A DNA stretch of 64,000 nucleotides, taken from contig CP119753.1 in assembly GCA_029319145.1 (NCBI GenBank), positions 2,232,001 through 2,296,000 on the forward strand, read 5' to 3'. Source of the DNA: Microbacter sp. GSS18. Its GTDB lineage: Bacteria > Actinomycetota > Actinomycetes > Actinomycetales > Microbacteriaceae. The notes beneath the pieces were generated by a model, which saw only the letters and a list, made by a program, of their open reading frames with translations, searched no databases and had not been told where the DNA came from. The position numbers were made by a program, and so were the translations under genes. The number at the start of each line of letters is the position of its first letter. Position 1 is the first letter of the stretch. Below, piece by piece: positions 41,941 through 51,431 of this stretch.

Positions 41941-42040
41941 CGTCGCCCTGTGCGATCCGCGACATCACCGACCGCACACGCCGTCCAGGACCTTCCGCCC
42001 CTCGTGCGCGATCGGCAGCCGCGGTCAGGCCCGGAACGCA

Positions 42041-42078
42041 GCGAGACCCGCGGGCCCAGACGGGTCCGCGGGTCTCGC
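42041..42078 (-). terminator. Terminator at the end of the alpha operon
   Basis: A 17-base stem GCGAGACCCGCGGGCCC with its complement (one G-T pair) and a four-base loop, about 60 bases past the rplQ stop. No clear U-run follows on the minus strand. Confidence 0.85.
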
Positions 42079-42136
42079 GATGCACAGTCGGTCAGTCAGA
42101 GCCGACCCGGCCGGGCTCGAGTGCCCGGCCATCCGA

Positions 42137-42655
42137 TCACTCGGACTTCTCCTCGGCGGGAGCCTCCTCGGCCGGAGCCTCGGTGGTCTCCTCGGCGGCG
42201 GCCTCCTCGACCGGAGCCTCCTCGACGGGAGCCTCCTCGACGGTAGCCTCCTCGGCGGCCGGAGCCGCCTTCGGGGCGGCCTTGGCCTTCTTGGTCACGG
42301 GCTCGAGGACGAGCTCGATGACGGCCATGGGGGCGTTGTCACCCTTGCGGTTGCCGACCTTGGTGATGCGGGTGTAGCCGCCCTCACGGTCCGCGACCAG
42401 CGGAGCGATCTCGGAGAACAGGACGTGGACGACTTCCTTGTCCCCGATGACCGACAGCACGCGACGGCGCGCGTGCAGGTCGCCGCGCTTGGCGAACGTG
42501 ATCAGGCGCTCGGCCAGCGGACGCAGGCGCTTCGCCTTGGTCTCGGTCGTGGTGATCGACTTGTGGGTGAACAGCGCAGCGGCCAGGTTCGCCAGCAGCA
42601 GACGCTCGTGGGCGGGGCCGCCTCCGAGGCGGGGACCCTTCGTGGGCTTGGGCAT
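42137..42655 (-). CDS. rplQ: 50S ribosomal protein L17
   Basis: A 172-residue L17, the last gene of the alpha operon. It starts [12 protein letters not shown] and has the [20 protein letters not shown] block. The first 120 residues are the canonical core, which lies near the peptide exit region of the large subunit. The C-terminal 45 residues form an acidic Ala/Glu extension with repeated EEAPV units, as in other Microbacteriaceae. ATG 42655 follows rpoA by about 50 bases. Confidence 0.97.
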   Translation of the reverse strand: MPKPTKGPRLGGGPAHERLLLANLAAALFTHKSITTTETKAKRLRPLAERLITFAKRGDLHARRRVLSVIGDKEVVHVLFSEIAPLVADREGGYTRITKVGNRKGDNAPMAVIELVLEPVTKKAKAAPKAAPAAEEATVEEAPVEEAPVEEAAAEETTEAPAEEAPAEEKSE

Positions 42656-42707
42656 TCTCAGTTACTCCAGGGGTGGGAAGTTGATCCGGACGACGTCAGG
42701 ACGCCGC

Positions 42708-43697
42708 TCAGGCGTTCTCGTCGTCGTAGCCGCCGTAGAAGTGCGCGCCGTCGAACCCGGGAACCGAGTCCTTCAGCGACAGACCGAGCGAGACGAGCTT
42801 GTCGCGCACCTCGTCGACCGACTTCTGGCCGAAGTTGCGGATGTTCATCAGCTGCGTCTCCGACAGGGCGACGAGCTCCGAAACGGTGTTGATGCCCTCG
42901 CGCTTGAGGCAGTTGTACGAGCGGACCGAGAGGTCGAGGTCCTCGATCGGCATCGACAGCTCGCTCGAGACGACGGCCTCGACCGGTGCGGGGCCGATCT
43001 CGATGCCCTCGGCCTCGACGTTCAGCTCGCGGGCGAGGCCGAACAGCTCGGTGAGGGTGCGGCCGGCCGAGGCGACGGCGTCGCGCGGGGCGATCGAGGG
43101 CTTGGTCTCGACGTCCAGGATGAGCTTGTCGAAGTCGGTGCGCTCACCGGCACGCGTCGCGTCGACGCGGTACGACACCTTCAGGACCGGCGAGTAGATC
43201 GAGTCGACCGGGACCTGGCCGGCCTCGGCGTACTCGTTGCGGTTCTGGGTCGCCGACACGTAGCCGCGGCCGCGCTCGATCGTGAGCTCGAGCTCGAACT
43301 TCGCGGTGTCGTTGAGGGTCGCGATGACCAGGTCGGGGTTGTGCACCTCGACGCCCGCGGGGGCGGAGATGTCGGCCGCGGTGACCTCGCCGGCGCCGGT
43401 CTTGCGCAGGTAAGCCGTGATGGGCTCGTCGCGCTCGGACGAGACGACCAGCTGCTTGATGTTGAGGATGATCTCGGTGACATCCTCCTTCACACCGGGG
43501 ATGGTGCTGAACTCGTGCAGGACGCCGTCGATGCGGATGCTGGTGACGGCCGCACCGGGGATCGACGACAGGAGGCTGCGACGCAGCGCGTTGCCGATCG
43601 TGTAGCCGAAGCCGGGCTCCAGCGGCTCGATGACGAAGCGGCTGCGGAACTCCCCGATCTTCTCCTCGGTCAGAGTGGGACGCTGTGCAATGAGCAC
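42708..43697 (-). CDS. rpoA: RNA polymerase alpha subunit
   Basis: A 329-residue alpha subunit. The N-terminal domain, which dimerises to assemble beta and beta', contains [20 protein letters not shown]. The C-terminal domain begins about residue 240 ([20 protein letters not shown]) and contacts DNA and activators. GTG 43697 is chosen over longer frames because AAAGGA precedes it by 7 bases and the family starts MLIAQRPT. A 175-base gap with a GGATGCC hairpin precedes it, unusual inside this operon. Confidence 0.97.
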   Translation of the reverse strand: MLIAQRPTLTEEKIGEFRSRFVIEPLEPGFGYTIGNALRRSLLSSIPGAAVTSIRIDGVLHEFSTIPGVKEDVTEIILNIKQLVVSSERDEPITAYLRKTGAGEVTAADISAPAGVEVHNPDLVIATLNDTAKFELELTIERGRGYVSATQNRNEYAEAGQVPVDSIYSPVLKVSYRVDATRAGERTDFDKLILDVETKPSIAPRDAVASAGRTLTELFGLARELNVEAEGIEIGPAPVEAVVSSELSMPIEDLDLSVRSYNCLKREGINTVSELVALSETQLMNIRNFGQKSVDEVRDKLVSLGLSLKDSVPGFDGAHFYGGYDDENA

Positions 43698-43872
43698 TGT
43701 GTGTTCCTTTCGATCACGTGCCCGCCATATGACACGTGGTGGATGAGAGGTGTTGAGTTTTGATCCGGGATGCCTCGTGGCCGGCATCCGTTCGAAACGT
43801 GCTCTAGCCGGGAGCCGGCCCGCCGTCGTCTCCCAGAGGGGTCACGAGGCGGGCACGACGCCCGGCGGCAGA

Positions 43873-44271
43873 TCAGACGCGGCGGCGCTTGGGGGGACGG
43901 CAGCCGTTGTGGGCCTGGGGGGTGACGTCCTGGATGGAACCCACCTCGAGGCCCGCGGCCTGCAGCGAGCGGATCGCGGTCTCGCGACCCGAGCCCGGGC
44001 CCTTCACGAAGACGTCGACCTTCTTGACGCCGTGCTCCTGCGCCTGGCGGGCGGCCGACTCGGCGGCCATACCAGCGGCGTAGGGGGTCGACTTGCGCGA
44101 GCCCTTGAAGCCCACGCCGCCCGAGGACGCCCAGCTGATGACGGCGCCCGAGGGGTCGGTGATCGAGACGATCGTGTTGTTGAACGTCGACTTGATGTGG
44201 GCCTGGCCCAGCGCGATGTTCTTCTTCTCCTTGCGGCGCGGCTTGCGCGCAGCGGACTTGGCCTGTGCCAT
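43873..44271 (-). CDS. rpsK: 30S ribosomal protein S11
   Basis: A 132-residue S11 of the small-subunit platform. It starts [17 protein letters not shown] and contains [16 protein letters not shown] and the C-terminal [18 protein letters not shown]. Length and motifs are standard. It follows rpsM by 34 bases in the alpha operon. Confidence 0.97.
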   Translation of the reverse strand: MAQAKSAARKPRRKEKKNIALGQAHIKSTFNNTIVSITDPSGAVISWASSGGVGFKGSRKSTPYAAGMAAESAARQAQEHGVKKVDVFVKGPGSGRETAIRSLQAAGLEVGSIQDVTPQAHNGCRPPKRRRV

Positions 44272-44305
44272 GTTCTTGTTCTCCTAAACCCTGCGGCGGC
44301 CGCGC

Positions 44306-44680
44306 TTAGCGCGCCTTCTTCTTGCCGGCGACGGTGCGCTTCGGGCCCTTGCGGGTACGCGCGTTGGTCTTCGTGCGCTGACCGCGCACGGGAAGGCCGC
44401 GGCGGTGGCGAAGGCCCTCGTAGGAGCCGATCTCGACCTTGCGGCGGATGTCAGCGGCGACCTCGCGGCGAAGGTCACCCTCCACCTTGTAGGTGCCCTC
44501 GATGTAGTCGCGGAGCGCGACGAGCTGGTCGTCGCTGAGGTCCTTGACGCGGATGTTCTCGTCGATCTCCGTCGCGGTGAGGATCTCGTTCGAGCGGGTA
44601 CGGCCGATGCCGTAGATGTAGGTCAGGGCGATGACCACGCGCTTGTCGCGCGGGATGTCGACGCCGGCGAGACGTGCCAT
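44306..44680 (-). CDS. rpsM: 30S ribosomal protein S13
   Basis: A 124-residue S13 in the head of the small subunit. It starts [15 protein letters not shown], has the [10 protein letters not shown] helix-hairpin and ends [10 protein letters not shown] after the [20 protein letters not shown] signature. A long gap separates it from rpmJ. Confidence 0.97.
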   Translation of the reverse strand: MARLAGVDIPRDKRVVIALTYIYGIGRTRSNEILTATEIDENIRVKDLSDDQLVALRDYIEGTYKVEGDLRREVAADIRRKVEIGSYEGLRHRRGLPVRGQRTKTNARTRKGPKRTVAGKKKAR

Positions 44681-44802
44681 GCGGCTCTCCTAGGAGTGTC
44701 GTGGAGGTGTGGAGCAAGATCGGTGCCCGGGCCTCCAGCCCGAGGTGTCCCCCGCTCGCGCGGGTTCTGATCCTGCCGTGTATTCGTGTTGAGTTATGTG
44801 TT

Positions 44803-44829
44803 CCGGATGCCGGCGGAACCGGCATCCGG
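44803..44829 (-). terminator. Hairpin between rpmJ and rpsM
   Basis: A perfect 11-base stem CCGGATGCCGG/CCGGCATCCGG with a five-base loop, 21 bases past the rpmJ stop on the minus strand. It may attenuate transcription between infA-rpmJ and rpsM. Confidence 0.6.
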
Positions 44830-44849
44830 CAAGCCGTGATCCGTCGGGA

Positions 44850-44966
44850 TCAGCCCTGGCGCTGCTTGTGACGCGGGTTCGACTTGCAGATGACCATCAC
44901 GCGGCCGTGGCGGCGGATGACCTTGCAGTGGTCGCAGATGGGCTTGACGGAGGGGTTGACCTTCAT
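44850..44966 (-). CDS. rpmJ: 50S ribosomal protein L36
   Basis: A 38-residue L36. It reads [20 protein letters not shown], then [18 protein letters not shown]. The three Cys plus the His of the zinc ribbon are present, so this is the zinc-binding (C+) form. ATG 44966 was read directly; the gene is short. It follows infA by 83 bases and shares the infA promoter. Confidence 0.97.
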   Translation of the reverse strand: MKVNPSVKPICDHCKVIRRHGRVMVICKSNPRHKQRQG

Positions 44967-45049
44967 GATGTTTCCTGTTCGCTGTCTTCGCCGGGCACTC
45001 CCGACCGCGCCGAAGCGGGCCGGAACCGGGGCGTTACTTCTCGACCGGT

Positions 45050-45271
45050 CTAGCGGTAGCGGTAGACGATGCGCCCGCGGGTGAGGTCGTAGGGGCTGAG
45101 CTCCACGACGACACGGTCCTCGGGGATGATACGGATGTAGTTCTGCCGCATCTTGCCCGAGATCGTGGCGAGCACCTTGTGTCCGTTGGTCAGCTCAACG
45201 CGGAACATCGCGTTGGGCAGCGCCTCGGACACCGTGCCCTCGATCTCGATGACACCGTCTTTCTTGGCCAT
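45050..45271 (-). CDS. infA: Translation initiation factor IF-1
   Basis: A 73-residue IF-1 that occupies the ribosomal A site during initiation. It begins [20 protein letters not shown] and ends [11 protein letters not shown], the S1-like OB fold. ATG 45271 is chosen over a longer frame because the family starts here, with GCGAGG just upstream. A hairpin GCAGACC/GGTCTGC at 45290-45307 lies in its leader. Confidence 0.97.
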   Translation of the reverse strand: MAKKDGVIEIEGTVSEALPNAMFRVELTNGHKVLATISGKMRQNYIRIIPEDRVVVELSPYDLTRGRIVYRYR

Positions 45272-45289
45272 AGCCTCGCTTACGCTTGT

Positions 45290-45307
45290 GCAGACCGGTC
45301 GGTCTGC
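45290..45307 (-). promoter_or_regulatory. Hairpin in the infA leader
   Basis: A perfect seven-base stem GCAGACC/GGTCTGC with a four-base loop, 19-36 bases upstream of the infA start in the transcript. It could modulate initiation or stabilise the mRNA. Confidence 0.45.
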
Positions 45308-45365
45308 GGTGGATGGGTGCGTGGTGTCGCGACACGCCACAACGGGCGCAAGACACCAAAGATCA

Positions 45366-45394
45366 ATGGTACGTGATAGTCGCGCGCACGGCAA
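45366..45394 (-). promoter_or_regulatory. Promoter of infA-rpmJ-rpsM-rpsK-rpoA-rplQ
   Basis: On the minus strand TTGCCG (45394-45389) and TACCAT (45371-45366) are exactly 17 bases apart, matching the primary sigma factor. The leader to infA is about 90 bases. Confidence 0.65.
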
Positions 45395-45456
45395 CTTGAC
45401 GGCAGCGCCGACGGATGATGTCGCGCCGCGTGCCGACATGGTAGCTTCGCCGCAAG

Positions 45457-46980
45457 ATGATGGGCGAAAGCGAAGTGGCCGCGCCTTCGCTCATGCGAAG
45501 CGCCCGGCTCTGGGGAACGGCCGCCGCGACGGCGCTGCTGGCGGCGGCGCTGCTGGCATGGGCCGTGGTGACGCCCGGGTTCCGGGCGCCGGACGAGCCC
45601 AACCACGTCTCCGCGGTCATCGATCTCGCGCTGGAGGGCGAGTGGGCCGAGCCCAACACCGCGCCACTGGATTCCGGCATGCGCGCGTCGTACGAGTGGT
45701 TCGGCTTCCCCGGGGTGTCGAAGATGTTCAGCGACGGCGGACCGGTCTCCGCCGCGATGCTGCCGCCGGACGCCCCCTCGCTCGCCGAGCTGCGCGGCGG
45801 GCCCGCCCCCGAGATCGACGCCGAGCAGACCAACCAGATCACCCAGCATCCGCCCCTGTACTACGCCTACCTGGCGCTGTGGCTGCACGCGTTCTCGCTC
45901 GACGAGGCGCCGGTCACGACGATGCTCCTCGTGCTCCGGCTCGCCTCGGCCCTGCTTCTTCTGCCGATCCCTGCGCTGCTGGCGTGGACGGCCACGCGCA
46001 TCGGCCTGCCGCCGACCGCCGCGCTGATCGCCGCGGTCGTCCCCGCGGCCTGGGTGCAGTTCACTCACATCGGCGCGACGGTGAACAACGGCGCTCTGCT
46101 GGTCCTGGCCTCGACGGTGTTCCTGGCCATGCTGGTGCGGGTGGTCACCGGCGATCTGCGGATGCGCATCGCGGTCATCGCCGGGGCCGCGCTGGCGGTC
46201 GCGCTGCTGACCAAGGGCTTCGCGCTCGCGCTCGCTCCGCTCGGTCCGGTCGCATACCTCTGGCGGTGGCGGGCGGATCGCGCGCGCATCTGGCGGCCGT
46301 TCATCGTGGCGGCCGCGATCGCCCTGACCGGTTTCAGCTTCTACGTCTACACGCTCATGCAATACGGCACGCTCGCGACCGTCTCGCGAGCGACCGAGTT
46401 CACCTACACGTGGGACCGGTTCGCCGGCTGGACCGTCGCGTTCGTCGAAGAGGTCTCCAAGTCGATGTGGATGAACCTCGGCTGGCTCGAGACCCCGCTG
46501 CGCCCGTCGATCCTGCACTACGCCGTCAGCATCGGCGCGCTCGCCCTCATCGTCTACGGCTCCTGGCTGCTGCGCCGCTCCCCCGGCCTCGTCGTCATCC
46601 TCAACGGCGCGTGGGTGCTCACGCTCATCATGTTCGCCATCCCGAGCCTGCGCACGTGGCTGTGGAACGAGACGATCCGCGCAGCACAGGGCCGCTACCT
46701 GCAGCAGGCCGTGCTCGCGCTGGCGATCCTCATCGCGGTGGCGCTCGCGCGGCCGCGATGGATCTCCCTCGCCGCACCCGGCGTCGCGGCCGCCGCCGTC
46801 GTCGGCGGGCTGTGGTGGGGCACCCGCCATTTCTGGGTGAGCGAGGCGCTGTTCGATCCGGCCGATGCATGGCCGGCCGGCCGCATCATCCTCGGGATCG
46901 CCGGCATCCTCCTCATGGCGGGCACCGCGGTCGCCACGGGCGCGGCGCTGCGCCTGCCCTACGCTCCGCTGAAGACCTGA
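45457..46980 (+). CDS. DUF2142-like polytopic membrane protein
   Basis: A 507-residue protein with about ten membrane segments. The first helix [16 protein letters not shown] is followed by [20 protein letters not shown], the conserved P-D-E-P-x-H loop of DUF2142 proteins, which resemble GT-C glycosyltransferases and act on lipid-linked donors. The Asp-Glu pair is the likely active site. It is transcribed opposite to the ribosomal genes and sits between map and infA. TAGCTT at 45442-45447 could be its -10. A terminator follows the stop. It may glycosylate an envelope polymer. Confidence 0.8.
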   Translation: MMGESEVAAPSLMRSARLWGTAAATALLAAALLAWAVVTPGFRAPDEPNHVSAVIDLALEGEWAEPNTAPLDSGMRASYEWFGFPGVSKMFSDGGPVSAAMLPPDAPSLAELRGGPAPEIDAEQTNQITQHPPLYYAYLALWLHAFSLDEAPVTTMLLVLRLASALLLLPIPALLAWTATRIGLPPTAALIAAVVPAAWVQFTHIGATVNNGALLVLASTVFLAMLVRVVTGDLRMRIAVIAGAALAVALLTKGFALALAPLGPVAYLWRWRADRARIWRPFIVAAAIALTGFSFYVYTLMQYGTLATVSRATEFTYTWDRFAGWTVAFVEEVSKSMWMNLGWLETPLRPSILHYAVSIGALALIVYGSWLLRRSPGLVVILNGAWVLTLIMFAIPSLRTWLWNETIRAAQGRYLQQAVLALAILIAVALARPRWISLAAPGVAAAAVVGGLWWGTRHFWVSEALFDPADAWPAGRIILGIAGILLMAGTAVATGAALRLPYAPLKT

Positions 46981-47043
46981 CGCGCGCCCGGGGGCCCCGC
47001 CCCGGCGACCCCCGCCCCGAACACCGATCCCCGCACATGCGGA

Positions 47044-47073
47044 ACGGCCCGGACCCACGGGGGTCCGGGCCGT
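47044..47073. terminator. Bidirectional terminator between convergent genes
   Basis: A perfect 13-base stem ACGGCCCGGACCC/GGGTCCGGGCCGT with loop ACGG, 63 bases after the DUF2142 stop and 32 bases past the end of the thioredoxin-fold gene. Confidence 0.88.
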
Positions 47074-47104
47074 CGTGCGTGCCGGCTGTCCGTCCGGCGG
47101 CGGC

Positions 47105-47788
47105 TCAATCGAAGAGCGACGCGAGGTTCTCCGGCTCGGGCAGGTCGGAGTTGGCGATGGCTTCGCCGTTGACCGCGACGGTCGGCGTCGCGATGCCCGA
47201 CAGGCCCGGCTGGATCGGGGTCTCCTCGGTCAGCCGCGTGACGTAGCTGACGTACTCGCCCTCGGTGACGCACGTGTCGATGCCGGTGACGCCGACGCCC
47301 GCGGCGATGTCGAGGATCTGCTCGTCGGTGAGGCCCGTGCTGTTCTCGGCGGGCTGGTTCTCGAACATGGCCTGCATGAACGGCACGGCCGCCTCGCCGT
47401 CGGCCACCGCCACGCAGTACATGGCGTTCGCCGAGCGCGTCGAGTACTCGGTGCCCTGCGAGAAGCGGTCGAGGATCGCGATGGGGTGGATGCCGACGGT
47501 CGCGGTGCCCTCGTCGGCCAGCGTGAGGATCGACTCGCCGTACAGCTGCTCGAACTGGTTGCAGATCGGGCACATGAAGTCGATGTACGTGTCGAGTCGG
47601 TTCTCGCCGTCGCCGATGACGATGGCGCCGGTCTCCTCCTCGACGACCGCGGCCTGCGGCGCGGTGGTGGGTCCCTGCTCGGCGCTGTTGAGGGTGACCA
47701 CGAGCACCGCCACCAGTGCCAGCGCGACGACGACGCCGACGCTCACCCAGATCGCGAACCAGTTGGTCTTCCGTGCCTGTGCTGCCAT
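47105..47788 (-). CDS. Membrane-anchored DsbA-like thioredoxin-fold protein
   Basis: A 227-residue protein with one N-terminal membrane helix (WFAIWVSVGVVVALALVAVLVV, about 10-31) and an exported DsbA-like domain. The redox motif is C-P-I-C in FMCPICNQFEQLYG; the cis-Pro region is IATPTVAVNG near the end. It should oxidise or isomerise disulfides in exported proteins, and several exported proteins in this window contain Cys pairs. ATG 47788 has AAGGAAAG upstream. It lies downstream of map in the same orientation. Confidence 0.9.
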   Translation of the reverse strand: MAAQARKTNWFAIWVSVGVVVALALVAVLVVTLNSAEQGPTTAPQAAVVEEETGAIVIGDGENRLDTYIDFMCPICNQFEQLYGESILTLADEGTATVGIHPIAILDRFSQGTEYSTRSANAMYCVAVADGEAAVPFMQAMFENQPAENSTGLTDEQILDIAAGVGVTGIDTCVTEGEYVSYVTRLTEETPIQPGLSGIATPTVAVNGEAIANSDLPEPENLASLFD

Positions 47789-47843
47789 CACTCTTTCCTT
47801 GCTGTGGGGAGGGCGGACGCGGGACGTCCGGGTTCGGGAAGGC

Positions 47844-48677
47844 TCAGGCGATCGGCTGGGGCGTGACACCGAACGGTGCCAGCCCGGCCGCGCCGCCGTC
47901 GGGTGCCGTGAGCACCCAGATGCCCCCATCGTGCACCGCCACGCTGTGCTCCCAGTGGGAGCCGGCCGTGCCGTCGAGGGTCGAAACGGTCCAGTCGTCA
48001 TCCTCGACGAACGTCGCCTGATCGCCGATGACGACCATCGGCTCGATGGCGACCGCCAGGCCCGGGCGCACGTCGGCCCCGCGGTCGGGCGTGCGGTAGT
48101 TGAAGATCGGCGGCGACTCGTGCATCTTGCGCCCGATGCCGTGGCCCACGTAGTCGCGCAGGATGCCGTATCCGCCCTCGGGGGCGTTCTGCTCGATGTG
48201 CTCCTCGATGGCGGCGCCCACCTCGCCCAGGTGCGACGCCGTGGCCAGCGCCGCGATGCCGGCCCACAGCGAGCCGCGCGTGACGTCGCTCAGCCGCTCG
48301 CGCTCGGCGACCACGTCGGGACGGGCTGCGTCGGGGACGACGACGGTGAAGGCCGAGTCGCCGTTCCAGCCCTTGTACTCGGCTCCGGCGTCGATCGAGA
48401 CGATGTCGCCGGGCTCGAGCACACGCTTGCCGGGGATGCCGTGGACGACCTGCTCGTTCACCGACGCGCAGATCGTGTGGCGGTAGCCGCGCACCATCTG
48501 GAAGTTCGATCGCGCTCCGCGCCCGGTGATGGCCCGGTGCGCGGCGGCATCCAGCTGCGCCGTGGTGACGCCGGGGGCAATGAGCGACCGCACCGCGTCG
48601 AGGGCCGCGGCCGTGATCAGTCCGGGCTCGACCATCGCGCGCAGCTGCGCGGGGGTCTTGTAGATGGAGCGGCGCAA
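47844..48677 (-). CDS. map: Methionine aminopeptidase type I
   Basis: A 277-residue enzyme removing N-terminal Met. The metal ligands lie in SIDAGAEYKGWNGDSAFTVV, the block DYVGHGIGRKMHESP, and EPMVV followed by a late Glu (HWEHSVAVHDGG). TTG 48677 is the start: GGGAG lies seven bases upstream and the family begins (M)LRRSIYKTPAQLRAM. An in-frame ATG 14 codons in is too short. It follows adk by 13 bases and precedes the thioredoxin-fold gene. Confidence 0.95.
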   Translation of the reverse strand: MRRSIYKTPAQLRAMVEPGLITAAALDAVRSLIAPGVTTAQLDAAAHRAITGRGARSNFQMVRGYRHTICASVNEQVVHGIPGKRVLEPGDIVSIDAGAEYKGWNGDSAFTVVVPDAARPDVVAERERLSDVTRGSLWAGIAALATASHLGEVGAAIEEHIEQNAPEGGYGILRDYVGHGIGRKMHESPPIFNYRTPDRGADVRPGLAVAIEPMVVIGDQATFVEDDDWTVSTLDGTAGSHWEHSVAVHDGGIWVLTAPDGGAAGLAPFGVTPQPIA

Positions 48678-48690
48678 GCCACGGCTCCCG

Positions 48691-49299
48691 TCAGGCGGCC
48701 GCCGAGCGCTCGAGCCCGCGGGCCTCGAGCGCCTCGACGATGCGCGCCGTGATCTCGTCGAGCGAGCCGACGCCGTCGATCGGGTCGACGATGCCGCGCT
48801 CGCGGTACACGTCGAGGATCGGCGCCGTCTCGCGCTCGTAGATCGCGAGACGGTTGGCGATGACCTCTTCGGTGTCGTCCGTGCGACCCTGATCCTTCGC
48901 GCGCAGCGCGAGACGCGAGATGCTCTCGTCGCGCGGCACGGTGAGCTCGATGACCGCGTCGAGCGCCTCACCGCGACCGCCGAGGAACGCGTCGAGGTCG
49001 CCGACCTGGCCGAGGTTGCGCGGGTAGCCGTCTAGCAGGAAGCCGCCGGTGGCGTCGTCCTGGGACAGGCGCTCGCGCACGACCGCGCTGGTCAGCTCGT
49101 CCGGCACGAGGTCGCCGGCTTCGATGATGGCCTTGACCTGCACACCGAGATCGGTGCCGGCCGCGACCGCACCGCGGAACACGTCCCCCGTCGAGATCGC
49201 CGGGATCCCCAGCGCCTCGGCGATGCGCACGCCCTGCGTGCCCTTGCCGGAGCCCTGCGGCCCCACGATCAGAAGACGTGCCTGCGGTGCGTTGGTCAT
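48691..49299 (-). CDS. adk: Adenylate kinase
   Basis: A 202-residue kinase converting ATP and AMP to two ADP. The P-loop is IVGPQGSGKGTQG near residues 11-23, the AMP site ISTGDVFRG, and the lid GFLLDGYPRNLGQ. It lacks the Cys-rich zinc lid. The ATG 49299 overlaps the secY stop by four bases. The gene order secY-adk-map is the classical one. Confidence 0.97.
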   Translation of the reverse strand: MTNAPQARLLIVGPQGSGKGTQGVRIAEALGIPAISTGDVFRGAVAAGTDLGVQVKAIIEAGDLVPDELTSAVVRERLSQDDATGGFLLDGYPRNLGQVGDLDAFLGGRGEALDAVIELTVPRDESISRLALRAKDQGRTDDTEEVIANRLAIYERETAPILDVYRERGIVDPIDGVGSLDEITARIVEALEARGLERSAAA

Positions 49300-50621
49300 C
49301 GGAGAAGCCCCTCGTAGTGTCGCTGCTGAAGCTGTGCGTCGATCTGCTTGACGGTCTCGAGTCCGACACCCACCATGATCAGGATCGACGCGCCGCCGAA
49401 CGGGAAGTTCTGGTTCGCGCCGACCGTGGCCAGGGCGATGAGCGGCACCAGGGCGATCAGACCGAGGTAGATGGATCCGGGTGCGGTGATGCGCGTGAGG
49501 ACGTAGTCCAGGTACTCGGCCGTCGGACGACCCGCGCGGATGCCCGGGATGAAGCCGCCGTACTTCTTCATGTTGTCGGCGACCTCGACCGGGTTGAACG
49601 TGATCGCGACGTAGAAGTACGTGAAGCCGACGATGAGCAGGAAGTACAGCAGCATGTACAGCGGGTGGTCCCCCTGCGTCATGTACTGCTGGATCCACGC
49701 GACCCACGGAGCGATGTTGCCGTCGGCGTCGGGCGTCTGGTTGAACTGGGCGATCAGCGCCGGGATGTACAGCAGCGAGGACGCGAAGATGACGGGCACG
49801 ACGCCGGCCATGTTCACCTTGATCGGGATGTAGGTGTTCGTCCCGCCGTAGGTGCGGCGCCCGACCATGCGCTTGGCGTACTGCACCGGGATGCGGCGCT
49901 GCGACTGCTCGACGAAGACGACCAGGCCGATGATGACGATGCCGACCGCCAGCACGAGGAGGAAGACCTCGAAGCCGTTCGACTGCCAGATCGCCCACAG
50001 CGACGCGGGGAAGGCCGCGGCGATAGAGACGAAGATCAGCAGCGACATGCCGTTTCCGATGCCGCGCTCGGTGACGAGCTCGGCGAACCACATGATGAGG
50101 CCCGTGCCCGCGGTGAGCGTGATGATCATCAGGAGCTGCGCCCACCACACATCGTTGGTGAGGAGCTGCTCGCACTCGGGGATGCCGGTGATGCCGAACA
50201 GCTGGCCGCTGCGGGCCACAGTGACAAGCGTCGTCGACTGCAGCAGCGCGAGGGCGATGGTGAGGTAGCGGGTGTACTGCGTCAGCTTGGCCTGGCCCGC
50301 CTGGCCCTCCTTGTAGAGGGACTCGAAGTGCGGGATGACGACGCGCAGGAGCTGAGTGATGATCGTCGCGGTGATGTACGGCATGACGCCGAGGGCGAAG
50401 ATCGACAGCTGCAGCAGCGCACCGCCGGAGAACAGGTTGACCAGCGACAGCAGTCCGTCGGTGCTCGCCGACTGCGCGAGGCAGGACTGCACGTTCGGGA
50501 AGTCGACGAACGGCGCGGGCACGTGGGCGCCGAGCCGGTAGATCGTGATGATGGCCAGGGTGAATGCGATCTTCCGACGAAGGTCGGGGGTACGGAAGAC
50601 CCGCGCGAGGGCGCTGAACAA
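49296..50621 (-). CDS. secY: Preprotein translocase subunit SecY
   Basis: A 441-residue channel protein with ten membrane helices. It has KIAFTLAIITIYRLGAHVP at the N-terminus and the SecY signature GIGNGMSLLIFVSIAA and MPYITATIITQLL plug region. TTG 50621 is the start: GGAGG lies seven bases upstream, and the family starts LFSALARVFRTPDLRRK. An own promoter is likely, because a strong terminator lies between rplO and secY; TACCCT at 50680-50675 is a candidate -10. Confidence 0.96.
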   Translation of the reverse strand: MFSALARVFRTPDLRRKIAFTLAIITIYRLGAHVPAPFVDFPNVQSCLAQSASTDGLLSLVNLFSGGALLQLSIFALGVMPYITATIITQLLRVVIPHFESLYKEGQAGQAKLTQYTRYLTIALALLQSTTLVTVARSGQLFGITGIPECEQLLTNDVWWAQLLMIITLTAGTGLIMWFAELVTERGIGNGMSLLIFVSIAAAFPASLWAIWQSNGFEVFLLVLAVGIVIIGLVVFVEQSQRRIPVQYAKRMVGRRTYGGTNTYIPIKVNMAGVVPVIFASSLLYIPALIAQFNQTPDADGNIAPWVAWIQQYMTQGDHPLYMLLYFLLIVGFTYFYVAITFNPVEVADNMKKYGGFIPGIRAGRPTAEYLDYVLTRITAPGSIYLGLIALVPLIALATVGANQNFPFGGASILIMVGVGLETVKQIDAQLQQRHYEGLLR

Positions 50622-50685
50622 GAGGATGCCTCCAGGAGAGGGGGATGCAAGCGCGCACGGGCGCACCGGCTTCCAGGGTAACGCA

Positions 50686-50716
50686 AGGGGGCCGGAGCGA
50701 AATTCTCCGGCCCCCT
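50686..50716 (-). terminator. Terminator between rplO and secY
   Basis: A perfect 12-base stem AGGGGGCCGGAG/CTCCGGCCCCCT with a seven-base loop starts about 9 bases after the rplO stop. It is probably the end of the spc operon mRNA. Confidence 0.88.
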
Positions 50717-50724
50717 GGCGTGGA

Positions 50725-51246
50725 CTACTTGACGGTGCCGCCTGCGGCGACGATCTTCTGCTCGGCGGAACCCGAGACCTTGTCGACCGCCACGTTGAGC
50801 TTCACCGAGATGTCTCCGGTGCCGAGCACCTTGACCTTCTCGTTCTTGCGGACCGCACCCTTGGCGACCAGGTCGCTCACGGTCACGTCTCCGCCGTTCG
50901 GGTACAGCTCGGCGAGCTTGTCCAGGTTCACGACCTGGTACTCGACCCGGAACGGGTTCTTGAATCCGCGCAGCTTCGGGGTGCGCATGTGCAGCGGCAT
51001 CTGGCCACCCTCGAAGCCGACCTTGACCTGGTAGCGGGCCTTGGTGCCCTTGGTGCCGCGGCCTGCGGTCTTGCCCTTCGAGCCCTCACCGCGACCCACG
51101 CGGGTCTTGGCGGTGTGGGCGCCGGGGACCGGACGCAGGTGGTGGACCTTCAGCACGCCGGGGCGCGCGGCCGCGGCGTCCTTCTTCTCGTCGGCCTTGG
51201 CGGCCGCCGGCTTCTTGGAAGAAGCCTTCTTGGCGTTCTCAGCCAT
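50725..51246 (-). CDS. rplO: 50S ribosomal protein L15
   Basis: A 173-residue L15. The core holds [20 protein letters not shown] and the RGTKGTKAR and [15 protein letters not shown] signatures. The N-terminus is extended by about 25 Lys/Ala residues ([18 protein letters not shown]). ATG 51246 overlaps the rpmD stop by one base. Confidence 0.97.
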   Translation of the reverse strand: MAENAKKASSKKPAAAKADEKKDAAAARPGVLKVHHLRPVPGAHTAKTRVGRGEGSKGKTAGRGTKGTKARYQVKVGFEGGQMPLHMRTPKLRGFKNPFRVEYQVVNLDKLAELYPNGGDVTVSDLVAKGAVRKNEKVKVLGTGDISVKLNVAVDKVSGSAEQKIVAAGGTVK

Positions 51247-51431
51247 CAGTCGATCTCCTCAACCTTCACGAGGTGAGAGACGGTCTTGACGTAGCCGCGC
51301 GTCTGCGCGTCGTCGGGACGGACGACCGAGTCGCCGATCCGCTTGAGACCCAGCGAACGCAGCGTGTCGCGCTGGTTCTGCTTCTCGCTCACCTTGGACT
51401 TGACCTGGGTAACCTTCAGGCGCGCGGCCAT
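51246..51431 (-). CDS. rpmD: 50S ribosomal protein L30
   Basis: A 61-residue L30 starting [20 protein letters not shown] and ending [14 protein letters not shown] 51431 gives the conserved N-terminus; a second ATG one codon upstream (51434) lies in an ATGA overlap with rpsE and is also possible. It shares one base with rplO (TGATG). Confidence 0.95.
   Translation of the reverse strand: MAARLKVTQVKSKVSEKQNQRDTLRSLGLKRIGDSVVRPDDAQTRGYVKTVSHLVKVEEID

Noticed and set aside
45272..47843. Mobile element between map and infA
   Set aside because: No transposase, integrase, terminal inverted repeat or target duplication is seen.
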